From assembly GCA_014843695.1 (NCBI GenBank), contig CM026390.1, positions 51,798,121-51,862,120 on the forward strand: a DNA stretch of 64,000 nt, written 5' to 3'. A program made the position numbers and the translations under genes. Within the stretch, counting starts at the first letter, position 1. Each line of letters starts with the position of its first letter. Under the pieces are notes generated by a model. The model was not told the DNA's origin, ran no database searches, and saw nothing but the letters and a program-made list of their open reading frames with translations. The DNA is from Archivesica marissinica. Taxonomy: Eukaryota > Mollusca > Bivalvia > Venerida > Vesicomyidae. Positions 21,201 through 34,540 of this stretch are shown here, piece after piece.

Positions 21201-24200
21201 TCAGAGTAGATCACCAATAACAGTAACCAAGTGTATCTCATCAGAGTAGATCACCGATAACAGTAACCAAGTGTATCTCATCAGAGTAGATCACCAATAA
21301 CAGTAACCAAGTGTATCTCATCAGAGTAGATCACCGATAACAGTAACCAAGTGTATCTCATCAGAGTAGATCACCGATAACAGTAACCAAGTGTATCTCA
21401 TCAGAGTAAATCAGCGATAACAGTAACCAAGTGTATCTCATCAGAGTAAATCACCGATAACAGTAACCAAGTGTATCTCATCAGAGTAAATCACCGATAA
21501 CAGTAACCAAGTGTATCTCATCAGAGTAGATCACCGATAACAGTAACCAAGTGTATCTCATCAGAGTAAATCAGCGAAAACAGTAACCAAGTGTATCTCA
21601 TCAGAGTAAATCAGCGATAACAGTAACCAAGTGTATCTCATCAGAGTAAATCAGCGATGACAGTAACCAAGTGTATCTCATCAGAGTAAATCACCTATAA
21701 CAGTAACCAAGTGTATCTCATCAGAGTAAATCATGGATAACAGTAACCAAGTGTATCTCATCAGAGTAAATCACCGATAGCAGTAACCAAGTGTATCTCA
21801 TCAGAGTAAATCATGGATAACAGTAACCAAGTGTATCTCATCAGAGTAAATCATCGATAACAGTAACCAAGTGTATCTCATCAGAATAAATCATCGATAA
21901 CAGTAACCAAGTGTATCTCATCAGATAAATCACGATAGCAGTAACCAAGTATCTCATCAGAGTAAATCATCGATAGCAGTAACCAAGTGTATCTCATCAG
22001 AATAAATCATCGATAGCAGTAACCAAGTGTATCTCATCAGAGTAAATCATCGATACAGTAACCAAGTGTATCTCATCAGAGTAAATCACCGATAGCAGTA
22101 ACCAAGTGTATCTCATCAGAATAAATCATCGATAACAGTAACCAAGTGTATCTGATCAGAGTAAATCACCGATAGCAGTAACCAAGTGTATCTCATCAGA
22201 GTAAATCACCGATAACAGTAACCAAGTGTATCTCATCAGAGTAGATCACCAATAACAGTAACCAAGTGTATCTCATCAGAGTAGATCACCAATAACAGTA
22301 ACCAAGTGTATCTCATCAGAGTAGATCACCAATAACAGTAACCAAGTGTATCTCATCAGAGTAAATCATCGATAACAGTAACCAAGTGTATCTCATCAGA
22401 GTAGATCACCAATAACAGTAACCAAGTGTATCTCATCAGAGTAGATCACCGATAACAGTAACCAAGTGTATCTCATCAGAATAAATCAGCGATAACAGTA
22501 ACCAAGTGTATCTCATCAGAATAAATCAGCGATAACAGTAACCAAGTGTATCTCATCAGAATAAATCATGGATAACAGTAACCAAGTGTATCTCATCAGA
22601 ATAAATCATCGATAACAGTAACCAAGTGTATCTCATCAGAGTAGATCACCAATAACAGTAACCAAGTGTATCTCATCAGAATAAATCAGCGATAACAGTA
22701 ACCAAGTGTATCTCATCAGAGTAGATCACCAATAACAGTAACCAAGTGTATCTCATCAGAATAAATCAGCGATAACAGTAACCAAGTGTATCTCATCAGA
22801 GTAAATCAGCGATAACAGTAACCAAGTGTATCTCATCAGAGTAAATCACCAATAACAGTAACCAAGTGTATCTCATCAGAATAAATCATCGATAACAGTA
22901 ACCAAGTGTATCTCATCAGAGTAAATCACCGATAACAGTAACCAAGTGTATCTCATCAGAGTAAATCATGGATAACAGTAACCAAGTGTATCTCATCAGA
23001 GTAGATCACCGATAACAGTAACCAAGTGTATCTCATCAGAGTAGATCACCGATAACAGTAACCAAGTGTATCTCATCAGAGTAGATCACCAATAACAGTA
23101 ACCAAGTGTATCTCATCAGAGTAAATCACCTATAACAGTAACCAAGTGTATCTCATCAGAGTAAATCATGGATAACAGTAACCAAGTGTATCTCATCAGA
23201 GTAGATCACCGATAACAGAAACCAAGTGTATCTCATCAGAGTAAATCACCTATAACAGTAACCAAGTGTATCTCATCAGAGTAAATCATGGATAACAGTA
23301 ACCAAGTGTATCTCATCAGAGTAAATCACCAATAACAGTAACCAAGTGTATCTCATCAGAGTAAATCACCTATAACAGTAACCAAATGTATCTCATCAGA
23401 GTAAATCATGGATAACAGTAACCAAGTGTATCTCATCAGAGTAGATCACCAATAGCAGTAACCAAGTGTATCTCATCAGAGTAAATCATGGATAACAGTA
23501 ACCAAGTGTATCTCATCAGAGTAGATCACCGATAACAGTAACCAAGTGTATCTCATCAGAGTAAATCACCTATAGCAGTAACCAAGTGTATCTCATCAGA
23601 GTAAATCATGGATAACAGTAACCAAGTGTATCTCATCAGAGTAGATCACCAATAACAGTAACCAAGTGTATCTCATCAGAGTAGATCACCAATAACAGTA
23701 ACCAAGTGTATCTCATCAGAGTAGATCACCGATAACAGTAACCAAGTGTATCTCATCAGAGTAGATCACCAATAACAGTAACCAAGTGTATCTCATCAGA
23801 GTAGATCACCGATAACAGTAACCAAGTGTATCTCATCAGAGTAAATCACCGATAACAGTAACCAAGTGTATCTCATCAGAGTAAATCACCGATAACAGTA
23901 ACCAAGTGTATCTCATCAGAGTAGATCACCGATAACAGTAACCAAGTGTATCTCATCAGAGTAAATCAGCGAAAACAGTAACCAAGTGTATCTCATCAGA
24001 GTAAATCAGCGAAAACATTAACCAAGTGTATCTCATCAGAGTAAATCAGCGATGACAGTAACCAAGTGTATCTCATCAGAGTAAATCACCTATAACAGTA
24101 ACCAAGTGTATCTCATCAGAGTAAATCATCGATAACAGTAACCAAGTGTATCTCATCAGAGTAAATCACCTATAACAGTAACCAAGTGTATCTCATCAGA

Positions 24201-27200
24201 GTAAATCATGGATAACAGTAACCAAGTGTATCTCATCAGAGTAAATCACCGATAGCAGTAACCAAGTGTATCTCATCAGAGTAAATCATGGATAACTGTA
24301 ACCAAGTGTATCTCATCAGAGTAAATCATCGATAACAGTAACCAAGTGTATCTCATCAGAATAAATCATCGATAACAGTAACCAAGTGTATCTCATCAGA
24401 ATAAATCACCGATAGCAGTAACCAAGTGTATCTCATCAGAGTAAATCACCGATAACAGTAACCAAGTGTATCTCATCAGAATAAATCACCGATAGCAGTA
24501 ACCAAGTGTATCTCATCAGAGTAAATCACCGATAACAGTAACCAAGTGTATCTCATCAGAGTAAATCACCAATAACAGTAACCAAGTGTATCTCATCAGA
24601 ATAAATCATCGATAACAGTAACCAAGTGTATCTGATCAGAGTAAATCACCGATAGCAGTAACCAAGTGTATCTCATCAGAGTAAATCACCGATAACAGTA
24701 ACCAAGTGTGTCTCATCAGAGTAAATCACCGATAGCAGTAACCAAGTGTATCTCATCAGAGTAAATCACCAATAACAGTGCCCAAGTGTATCTCATCAGA
24801 GTAAATCATGGATAGCAGTAACCAAGTGTATCTCATCAGAATATATCATGGATAACAGTAACCAAGTGTATCTCATCAGAATAAATCACCGATAGCAGTA
24901 ACCAAGTGTATCTCATCAGAGTAAATCACTGATAAAAGTAACCAAGTGTATCTCATCAGAATATATCATGGATAACAGTAACCAAGTGTATCTCATCAGA
25001 ATAAATCACCGATAGCAGTAACCAAGTGTATCTCATCAGAATAAATCAGCGATAACAGTAACCAAGTGTATCTCATCAGAGTAAATCAGCGATAACAGTA
25101 ACCAAGTGTATCTCATCAGAATAAATCTGCGATAACAGTAACCAAGTGTATCTCATCAGAGTAAATCACCGATAACAGTAACCAAGTGTATCTCATCAGA
25201 GTAGATCACCAATAACTGTAACCAAGTGTATCTCATCAGAGTAAATCATCGATAACAGTAACCAAGTGTATCTCATCAGAGTAGATCACCAATAACAGTA
25301 ACCAAGTGTATCTCATCAGAGTAAATCATCGATAACAGTAACCAAGTGTATCTCATCAGAGTAAATCAGCGATAACAGTAACCAATGGTATCTCATCAGA
25401 GTAAATCAGCGATAACAGTAACCAAGTGTATCTCATCAGAGTAAATCACCGATAGCAGTAACCAAGTGTATCTCATCAGAATAAATCACAGATAATAGTA
25501 ACCAAGTGTATCTCATCAGAGTAAATCAGTGATAACAGTAACCAAGTGTATCTCATCAGAGTAAATCAGCGATAACAGTAACCAAGTGTTTCTCATCAGA
25601 ATAAATCAGCGATAACAGTAACCAAGTGTATCTCATCAGAGTAAATCAGCGATAACAGTAACCAAGTGTATCTCATCAGAGTAAATCAGCGATAACAGTA
25701 ACCAAGTGTATCTCATCAGAGTAAATAATGGATAACAGTAACCAAGTGTATCTCATCAGAGTAAATCAGCGATAACAGTAACCAAGTGTATCTCATCAGA
25801 ATAAATCATGGATAACAGTAACCAAGTGTATCTCATCAGAGTAAATCAGCGATAACAGTAACCAAGTGTATCTCATCAGAGTAAATCAGCGATAACAGTA
25901 ACCAAGTGTATCTCATCAGAGTAAATCATGGATAACAGTAACCAAGTGTATCTCATCAGAATAAATCAGCGATAACAGTAACCAAGTGTATCTCATCAGA
26001 GTAAATCACCGATAACAGTAACCAAGTGTATCTCATCAGAGTAAATCAGCGATAACAGTAACCAAGTGTATCTCATCAGAATAAATCATGGATAACAGTA
26101 ACCAAGTGTATCTCATCAGAATAAATCAGCGATAACAGTAACCATGTGTATCTCATCAGAATAAATCAGCGATAACAGTAACCAAGTGTATCTCATCAGA
26201 ATAAATCAGCGATAACAGTAACCAAGTGTATCTCATCAGAGTAAATCACCGATAGCAGTAACCAAGTGTATCTCATCAGAGTAAATCACCGATAGCAGTG
26301 CCCAAGTGTATCTCATCAGAATAAATCACTGATAGCAGTGCCCAAGTGTATCTCATCAGAATAAATCACCGATAGCAGTGCCCAAGTGTATCTCATCAGA
26401 ATAAATCACCGATAGCAGTGCCCAAGTGTATCTCATCAGAATAAATCACCGATAGCAGTAACCAAGTGTATCTTATCAGAGTAAATCACCGATAGCAGTA
26501 ACCAAGTGTATCTCATCAGAGTAAATCACCGATAGCAGTAACCAAGTGTATCTCATCAGAGTAAATCACCGATAGCAGTAACCAAGTGTATCTCATCAGA
26601 GTAAATCACCGATAGCAGTGCTCAAGTGTATCTCATCAGAATAAATCACCGATAGCAGTGCCCAAGTGTATCTCATAAGCGTAGATCACCAATAACAGTA
26701 ACCAAGTGTATATCATCAGAGTAAATCACCGATAACAGTAACCAAGTGTATCTCATCAGAGTAAATCACCGATAACAGTAACCAAGTGTATCTCATCAGA
26801 GTAAATCAGCGATAACAGTAACCAAGTGTATCTCATCAGAGTAAATCATGGATAACAGTAACCAAGTGTATCTCATCAGAGTAAATCAGCGATAACAGTA
26901 ACCAAGTGTATCTCATCAGAGTAAATCACCTATAACAGTAACCAAGTGTATATCATCAGAATAAATCATGGATAACTGTAACCAAGTGTATCTCATCAGA
27001 GTAAATCACCTATAACAGTAACCAAGTGTATCTCATCAGAGTAAATCATGGATAACAGTAACCAAGTGTATCTCATCAGAATAAATCAGCGATAACAGTA
27101 ACCAAGTGTATCTCATCAGAGTAAATCATGGATAACAGTAACCAAGTGTATCTCATCAGAATAAATCAGCGATAACAGTAACCAAGTGTATCTCATCAGA

Positions 27201-28735
27201 GTAAATCAGCGATAACAGTAACCAAGTGTATTTCATCAGAGTAAATCATGGATAACAGTAACCAAGTGTATCTCATCAGAGTAAATCAGCGATAACAGTA
27301 ACCAAGTGTATCTCATCAGAATTAATCATGGATAACAGTAACCAAGTGTATCTCATCAGAGTAAATCAGCGATAACAGTAACCAAGTGTATCTCATCAGA
27401 GTAAATCAGCGATAACAGTAACCAAGTGTATCTCATCAGAGTAAATCAGCGATAACAGTAACCAAGTGTATCTCATCAGAGTAAATCATGGATAACAGTA
27501 ACCAAGTGTATCTCATCAGAATAAATCAGCGATAACAGTAACCAAGTGTATCTCATCAGAGTAAATCACCGATAACAGTAACCAAGTGTATCTCATCAGA
27601 GTAAATCAGCGATAACAGTAACCAAGTGTATCTCATCAGAATAAATCATGGATAACAGTAACCAAGTGTATCTCATCAGAATAAATCAGCGATAACAGTA
27701 ACCATGTGTATCTCATCAGAATAAATCAGCGATAACAGTAACCAAGTGTATCTCATCAGAATAAATCAGCGATAACAGTAACCAAGTGTATCTCATCAGA
27801 GTAAATCACCGATAGCAGTAACCAAGTGTATCTCATCAGAGTAAATCACCGATATCAGTGCCCAAGTGTATCTCATCAGAATAAATCACCGATAGCAGTA
27901 ACCAAGTGTATCTCATCAGAGTAAATCACCGATAGCAGTAACCAAGTGTATCTCATCAGAGTAAATCACCGATAGCAGTAACCAAGTGTATCTCATCAGA
28001 ATAAATCACCGATAGCAGTAACCAAGTGTATCTCATAAGCGTAGATCACCAATAACAGTAACCAAGTGTATATCATCAGAGTAAATCACCGATAACAGTA
28101 ACCAAGTGTATCTCATCAGAGTAAATCACCGATAACAGTAACCAAGTGTATCTCATCAGAATAAATCAGCGATAACAGTAACCAAGTGTATCTCATCAGA
28201 ATAAATCAGCGATAACAGTAACCAAGTGTATCTCATCAGAATAAATCAGCGATAACAGTAACCAAGTGTATCTCATCAGAGTAAATCACCGATAGCAGTA
28301 ACCAAGTGTATCTCATCAGAATAAATCAGCGATAACAGTAACCAAGTGTATCTCATCCGAGTAAATCACCGATAGCAGTGCCCAAGTGTATCTCATCAGA
28401 ATAAATCACCGATAGCAGTAACCAAGTGTATCTCATCAGAGTAAATCACCGATAGCAGTAACCAAGTGTATCTCATCAGAGTAAATCACCGATAGCAGTG
28501 CTCAAGTGTATCTCATCAGAATAAATCACCGATAGCAGTGCCCAAGTGTATCTCATAAGCGTAGATCACCAATAACAGTAACCAAGTGTATATCATCAGA
28601 GTAAATCACCGATAACAGTAATCAAGTGTATCTCATCAGAGTAAATCACCGATAATATTAACCAAGTGTATCTCATCAGAGTAAATCACCGATAACATTA
28701 ACCTAGTGTATCTCATCAGAGTAAATCACCGATAT
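18281..28735. repeat. 40-bp satellite, about 260 copies
   Basis: The monomer contains gtaaccaagtgtatctcatc, then agagtaaatcaccgataaca. Most positions are nearly invariant. Change is concentrated in the triplet after aatca (ccg, tcg, gcg, cca, cct, tgg), in gtaaa/gtaga/ataaa, and in aacag/agcag. The order of these variants repeats over long distances: markers such as tctgatcag (about 19,400; 22,150; 24,630), cagaaacc (20,741; 23,217) and accaaatg recur about 2.4-2.75 kb apart. A second block repeats at about 1.56 kb (accatgtg near 26,141 and 27,701). Both edges contain the longer 46-bp form. Confidence 0.97.
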
Positions 28736-29068
28736 AGGTCATACTGACCATGTGTAGCTCAACAGTGTACATCACCGATATAGGTTACACTGACCATCTG
28801 TAGTTCATAGGAGTACATCAATATATGCCCCACTAACCATACATAGCTCCTCAATGTACACTACCGATAGAGGCCACACTGACCATACATAGCTCCTGAA
28901 TGTACACTACCGATAGAGGCCACACTGACCATACATAGCTCCTCAATGTACACTACCGATAGAGGCCACACTAACCATACATAGCTCCTCAATGTACACT
29001 ACCGATAGAGGCCACACTAACCATACATAGCTCCTCAATGTACACTACCGATAGAGGCCACACTGACA
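28736..29068. repeat. 46-bp edge form of the same satellite, about 7 copies
   Basis: Copies carry accatacatagctcctcaa, tgtacactaccgatag and aggccacact, with period 46 bp. The first units (28,736-28,830) are intermediate, with gaccatgtgtagctcaac and acatcaccgatatagg. They align base for base with the 40-bp monomer apart from a 6-bp segment next to ccgata. This links the two forms as one family. Confidence 0.88.
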
Positions 29069-29650
29069 AGTATTACTAGTTTGCGTGTCTTTATCCTCAC
29101 AGTCGGCGAACCATGTTGGCGAGCTTTCCTAGATGATTATTAGTACGTGCCTGGCACCGTCGGTAATTTGTGAAGTGTAGATTGTGTTGAAATGAGTCTT
29201 GTAGAATGGTGGAATTGAAGAGTCAGATGATCGTGCGATAAAATATGACAATTGTAGGAGGCTTATTATCCTTTACATTGTGACAAGTCCTATGTCGATA
29301 GGATATTCTTTCCCAACCGGTTCTTTATAGGGTCACACTCCTCACCATTGTCCACCCTGCAGCATCATGGAAATGGATCAGCATCTGGTCGTCCCGGCCT
29401 CCACATGGTTACGTTCCTAGCTCCACCATATTAGATGGAGATGACATCAGCTATGTTGGAGAATCCATTTCGGTAAGTTCGACAAGAATAGCCCGGAATA
29501 CCACATGAACACCGTGGTGAATTTAGCTGGGCGGTCACACTTACCATGCGTAGCTTATTGGGGTAAAGCACCGCAGTAGGACCCAGTGACGAACGCGTGG
29601 CTCACCGAATCATGCTATACCGACAAGGAGTCGCACATTCGAATATATAT
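29069..29650. other. Unique spacer at the satellite inversion, with an R1 copy
   Basis: It separates oppositely oriented arrays of one satellite family. The stretch 29,278-29,390 resembles dispersed repeat R1 at 4,683-4,800 (gtgacaagt, ttcccaaccggtt, gggtcacactcctcacc, ctgcagcatca). No gene is recognised. Confidence 0.55.
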
Positions 29651-29955
29651 CGGTGATGTACACCGACACATAGTAGTCATTGTCAGCATTTCCTATATCT
29701 GCGATGTACACCGACACATAGTAGTCATAGTCAGCATTTCCTATATCTGCGATGTACACTGACACATAGTAGTCATAGTCAGCATTTCCTATATCTGCGA
29801 TGTACACCGACACATAGTAGTCATAGTCAGCATTTCCTATATCTGCGATGTACACTGACACATAGTATTCATAGTCAGCATTTCCTATATCTGCGATGTA
29901 CACTGACACATAGTAGTCATAGTCAGCATTTCCTATATCTGCGATGTACACTGGT
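29651..29955. repeat. 48-bp tandem repeat, about 6.5 copies
   Basis: Each unit holds gcgatgtacactgacacata, gtagtcatagtcagcattt and cctatatct, with period 48 bp. On the minus strand this is a stop-free 16-residue repeat, giving an open frame at 29,610-29,981; I do not call it a gene. The block cctatatctgc-gtgtac and the tagtcagcat end align with the 46-bp monomer that follows, so it is a diverged member of the same family. Confidence 0.88.
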
Positions 29956-30185
29956 GAGCGTCCATTAGTCGATGTGGTCAATTTTTACACCGATGAGAGT
30001 CCATTGGTCAATGTGGCTATGTTAAGCAAATGAACGTAATAACTACATGTTGATTATGGCACGATTACTGGTTACTCGAGTGAAAGACCCATGGTTAATA
30101 TAGCATATGTCGGTGCTTCATTGGGCGCCCTATTGTCAGTGTGACATATATTAATGAGCCAACCGCCATTAGCACTGTGGTCAAT
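29956..30185. repeat. Degenerate satellite copies at the array edge
   Basis: Units such as gagtccattggtcaatgtgg and gccattagcactgtggtcaa keep the spacing and parts of the 46-bp monomer (ccattatcagtgtggcc) but with many differences. This is typical of a decaying array boundary. Confidence 0.6.
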
Positions 30186-33100
30186 ATCGGTGATGTACTG
30201 TGCTGCCTATATAAATGAGCCAACCCTCATTATCAGTGTGGCCTATATCTGCAGTGTACTACTGTCACCAGCCCATTATCAGTGTGGCCTATATCTGCGG
30301 TGTACTAATGTCACCAGCCCATTATCAGTGTGGCCTATATCTGCAGTGTACTACTGTCACCAGCCCATTATCAATGTGGCCTATGTCTGCAGTGTACTAC
30401 TGTCACCGGCCCATTATCAGTGTGGCCTATATCGGCAGTGTACTAATGTCACCAGCCCATTATCAGTGTGGCCTATATCAGCAGTGTACTTACTGTCACC
30501 AGTCCATTATCAGTGTGGCCTATATCGGCAGTGTACTACTTACTGTCACCAGCCCATTATCAGTGTGGCCTATATCGGCAGTGTACTTACTGTCATCAGC
30601 CCATTATCAGTGTGGCCTATATCGGCAGTGTACTAATGTCACCGGCCCATTATCAGTGTGGCCTATATCGGCAGTGTACTACTGTCATCAGTCAATTATC
30701 AGTGTGGCAGATATCTGCAGTGTACTAGTGTCACCGGCCCATTATCAGTGTGGCCTATATCGGCAGTGTACTAATGTTACCGGCCCATTATCAGTGTGGC
30801 CTATATCGGCAGAGTACTACTGTCAACAGTCCATTATCAGTGTAGCCTATATCGGCAGTGTACTAATGTCAACAGCCCATTAACAGTGTGGCCTATATCT
30901 GCAGTGTACTACTTACTGTCACCGGCCCATTATCAGTGTGGCCTATATCTGCAGTGTACTACTTACTGTCACCAGCCCATTATCAGTGTGGCCTATATCG
31001 GCAGTGTACTAATTTCACCGGCCCATTATCAGTGTGGCCTAATCGCAGTGTACTAATGTCACAGCCCATTATCAGTGTGGCCTATATCGGCAGTGTACTA
31101 ATTCACCGGCCCATTATCAGTGTGGCCTAAATCGGCAGTGTACTAATGTCACCAGCCCATTATCAGTGTGGCCTATATCGGCAGTGTACTAATGTCACCG
31201 GCCCATTATCAGTGTGGCCTATATCGGCAGTGTACTAATGTCACCAGCCCATTATCAGTGTGGCCTATATCTGCAGTGTACTACTTACTGTCACCGGCCC
31301 ATTATCAGTGTGGCCTATATCTGCAGTGTACTACTGTCACCCCATCATCAGTGTGGCCTATATCGGCAGTGTACTAATGTCACCAGCCCATTATCAGTGT
31401 GGCCTATATCGGCAATGTACTTACTGTCACCAGCGCATTATCAGTGTGGCCTATATCGGCAGTGTACTAATGTCACCGCCCATTATCAGTGTGGCCTATA
31501 TCGGCAGTGTACAACTGTCACCAGTCCATTATCAGTGTGGCAGATATCTGCAGTGTACTAATGTCACCGGCCCATTATCAGTGTGGCCTATATCGGCAGT
31601 GTACTACTGTCACCAGTCCATTATCAGTGTGGCCTATATCTGCAGTGTACTACTTACTGTCACCGGCCCATTATCAGTGTGGCCTATATCTGCAGTGTAC
31701 TACTTACTGTCACCAGCCCATTATCAGTGTGGCCTATATCGGCAGTGTACTAATTTCACCGGCCCATTATCAGTGTGGCCTATATCGGCAGTGTACTAAT
31801 GTCACCAGCCCATTATCAGTGTGGCCTATATCGGCAGTGTACTAATGTCACCGGCCCATTATCAGTGTGGCCTATATCGGCAGTGTACTAATGTCACCAG
31901 CCCATTATCAGTGTGGCCTATATCTGCAGTGTACTACTTACTGTCACCGGCCCATTATCAGTGTGGCCTATATCTGCAGTGTACTACTTACTGTCACCCC
32001 ATCATCAGTGTGGCCTATATCGGCAGTGTACTAATGTCACCAGCCCATTATCAGTGTGGCCTATATCGGCAGTGTACTTACTGTCACCAGCGCATTATCA
32101 GTGTGGCCTATATCGGCAGTGTACTAATGTCACCGGCCCATTATCAGTGTGGCCTATATCGGCAGTGTACTACTGTCACCAGTCCATTATCAGTGTGGCA
32201 GATATCTGCAGTGTACTAATGTCACCGGCCCATTATCAGTGTGGACTATATCTGCAGTGTACTAATGTCACCGGCCCATTATCAGTGTGGCCTATATCGG
32301 CAGTGTACTACTGTCACCAGTCCATTATCAGTGTGGCAGATATATGCAGTGTACTAATGTCACCGGCCCATTATCAGTGTGGACTATATCTGCAGTGTAC
32401 TAATGTCACCGGCCCATTATCAGTGTGGCCTATATCGGCAGTGTACTACTGTCACCAGTCCATTATCAGTGTGGCAGATATCTGCAGTGTACTAATGTCA
32501 CCGGCCCATTATCAGTGTGGCCTATATCGGCAGTGTACTAATGTCACCGGCCCATTATCAGTGTGGTCTATATCGGCAGTGTACTAATGTCACCAGCCCA
32601 TTATCAGTGTGGCCTATATCTGCAGTGTACTACTTACTGTCACCGGCCCATTATCAGTGTGGCCTATATCTGCAGTGTACTACTTACTGTCACCGGCCCA
32701 TTATCAGTATGGCCTATATCTGCAGTGTACTATTTACTGTCACCGGCCCATTATCAGTTTGGCCTATATCGGCAGTGTACTACTTACTGTCACCGGCCAA
32801 TTATCAGTGTGGCCTATATCGGCAGTGTACTACTGTCACCGGCCCATTATCAGTGTGGCCTATATCTGCAGTGTACTACTGTCGCCGGCCCATTATCAGT
32901 GTGGCCTATATCGGCAGTGTACTACTGTCACCAGTCCATTATCAGTGTGGCCTATATCGGCAGTGTACTACTGTCACCGGCCCATTATCAGTGTGGCCTA
33001 TATCTGCAGTGTACTACTGTCGCCGGCCCATTATCAGTGTGGCCTATATCGGCAGTGTACTACTGTCACCAGTCCATTATCAGTGTGGCCTATATCGGCA

Positions 33101-34540
33101 GTGTACTACTGTCACCGGCCCATTATCAGTGTGGCCTATATCGGCAGTGTACTAATGTCGCCGGCCCATTATCAGTGTGGCCTATATCGGCAGTGTACTA
33201 ATGTCACCGGCCCATTATCAGTGTGGCCTATATCGGCAGTGTACTACTGTCGCCGGCCCATTATCAGTGTGGCCTATATCTGCAGTGTACTAATGTCACC
33301 AGCCCATTATCAGTGTGGCCTATATCGGCCGTGTACTACTGTCACCGGCCCATTATCAGTGTGGCCTATATCGGCAGTGTACTAATGTCACCAGCCCATT
33401 ATCAGTGTGGCCTATATCGGCAGTGTACTACTGTCACCGACCCATTATCAGTGTGGCCTATATCGGCAGTGTACTACTGTCACCGGCCCATTATCAGTGT
33501 GGCCTATATCTGCAGTGTACTACTGTCGCCGGCCCATTATCAGTGTGGCCTATATCGGCAGTGTACTACTGTCGCCGGCCCATTATCAGTGTGGCCTATA
33601 TCGGCAGTGTACTATTGTCACCGGCCCATTATCAGTATGGCCTATATCGGCAGTGTACTACTTACTGTCACCGGCCCATTATCAGTGTGGCCTATATCTG
33701 CAGTGTACTACTGTCGCCGGCCCATTATTAGTGTGGCCTATATCTGCAGTGTACTACTGTCGCCGGCCCATTATCAGTGTGGCCTATATCGGCAGTGTAC
33801 TAATGTCACCGGCCCATTATCAGTGTGGCCTATATCTGCAGTGCACTACTTACTGTCACCGGCCCATTATCAGTGTGGCCTATATCGGCAGTGTTCTAAT
33901 GTCACCGGCCCATTATCAGTGTGGCCTATATCGGCAGTGTACTACTGTCACCGGCCAATTATCAGTGTGGCCTATATCGGCAGTGTACTAATGTCACCGG
34001 CCCATTATCAGTGTGTCCTATATCGGCAGTGTACTACTGTCACCGGCCCATTATCAGTGTGGCCTATATCTGCAGTGTACTAATGTCACCAGCCCATTAT
34101 CAGTGTGGCCTATATCTGCAGTGTACTAATGTCACCGGCCCATTATCAGTGTGGCCTATATCGGCAGTGTACAACTGTCACCGGCCCATTATCAGTGTGG
34201 CCTATATCGGCAGTGTACTTACTGTCACCGGCCCATTATCAGAGTGGCCTATATCTGCAGTGTACTACTTACTGTCACCGGCCTATTATCAGTGTGGCCT
34301 ATATCGGCAGTGTACTACTGTCGCCGGCCCATTATCAGTGTGGCCTATATCGGCAGTGTACTACTGTCACCGGCCCATTATCAGTGTGGCCTATATCGGC
34401 AGTGTACTAATGTCACCAGCACATTATCAGTGTGGCCTATATCGGCAGTGTACTATTGTCACCGGCCCATTATCAGTGTGGCCTATATCTGCAGTGTACT
34501 TCTTACTGTCACCGGCCCATTATGAGTGTGGCCAATACTG
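30186..34540. repeat. 46-bp satellite (inverted orientation), about 94 copies
   Basis: The monomer contains ccggcccattatcagtgtgg, then cctatatcggcagtgtacta and ctgtca. The basic period is 46 bp; a frequent variant with an extra tact gives 50 bp. The reverse complement of the 46-bp monomer at 28,861 gives tggcctctatcggtagtgta, against tggcctatatcggcagtgta here, so this is the same family on the opposite strand. Overlapping plus-strand open frames of up to 286 codons arise because the monomer lacks stops except in cta-atg variants. Confidence 0.95.

Noticed and set aside
18281..28735. CRISPR array, because of the regular 40-bp repeats with a variable slot
   Set aside because: The variable slot is only about 3-6 bp with a handful of states; there are no spacers and no cas genes, and the context is eukaryotic.
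29610..29981. A 123-codon frame with a 16-residue VYIADIGNADYDYYVS repeat
   Set aside because: It is the 48-bp array in its single open frame. The array is a diverged member of the neighbouring non-coding satellite family.
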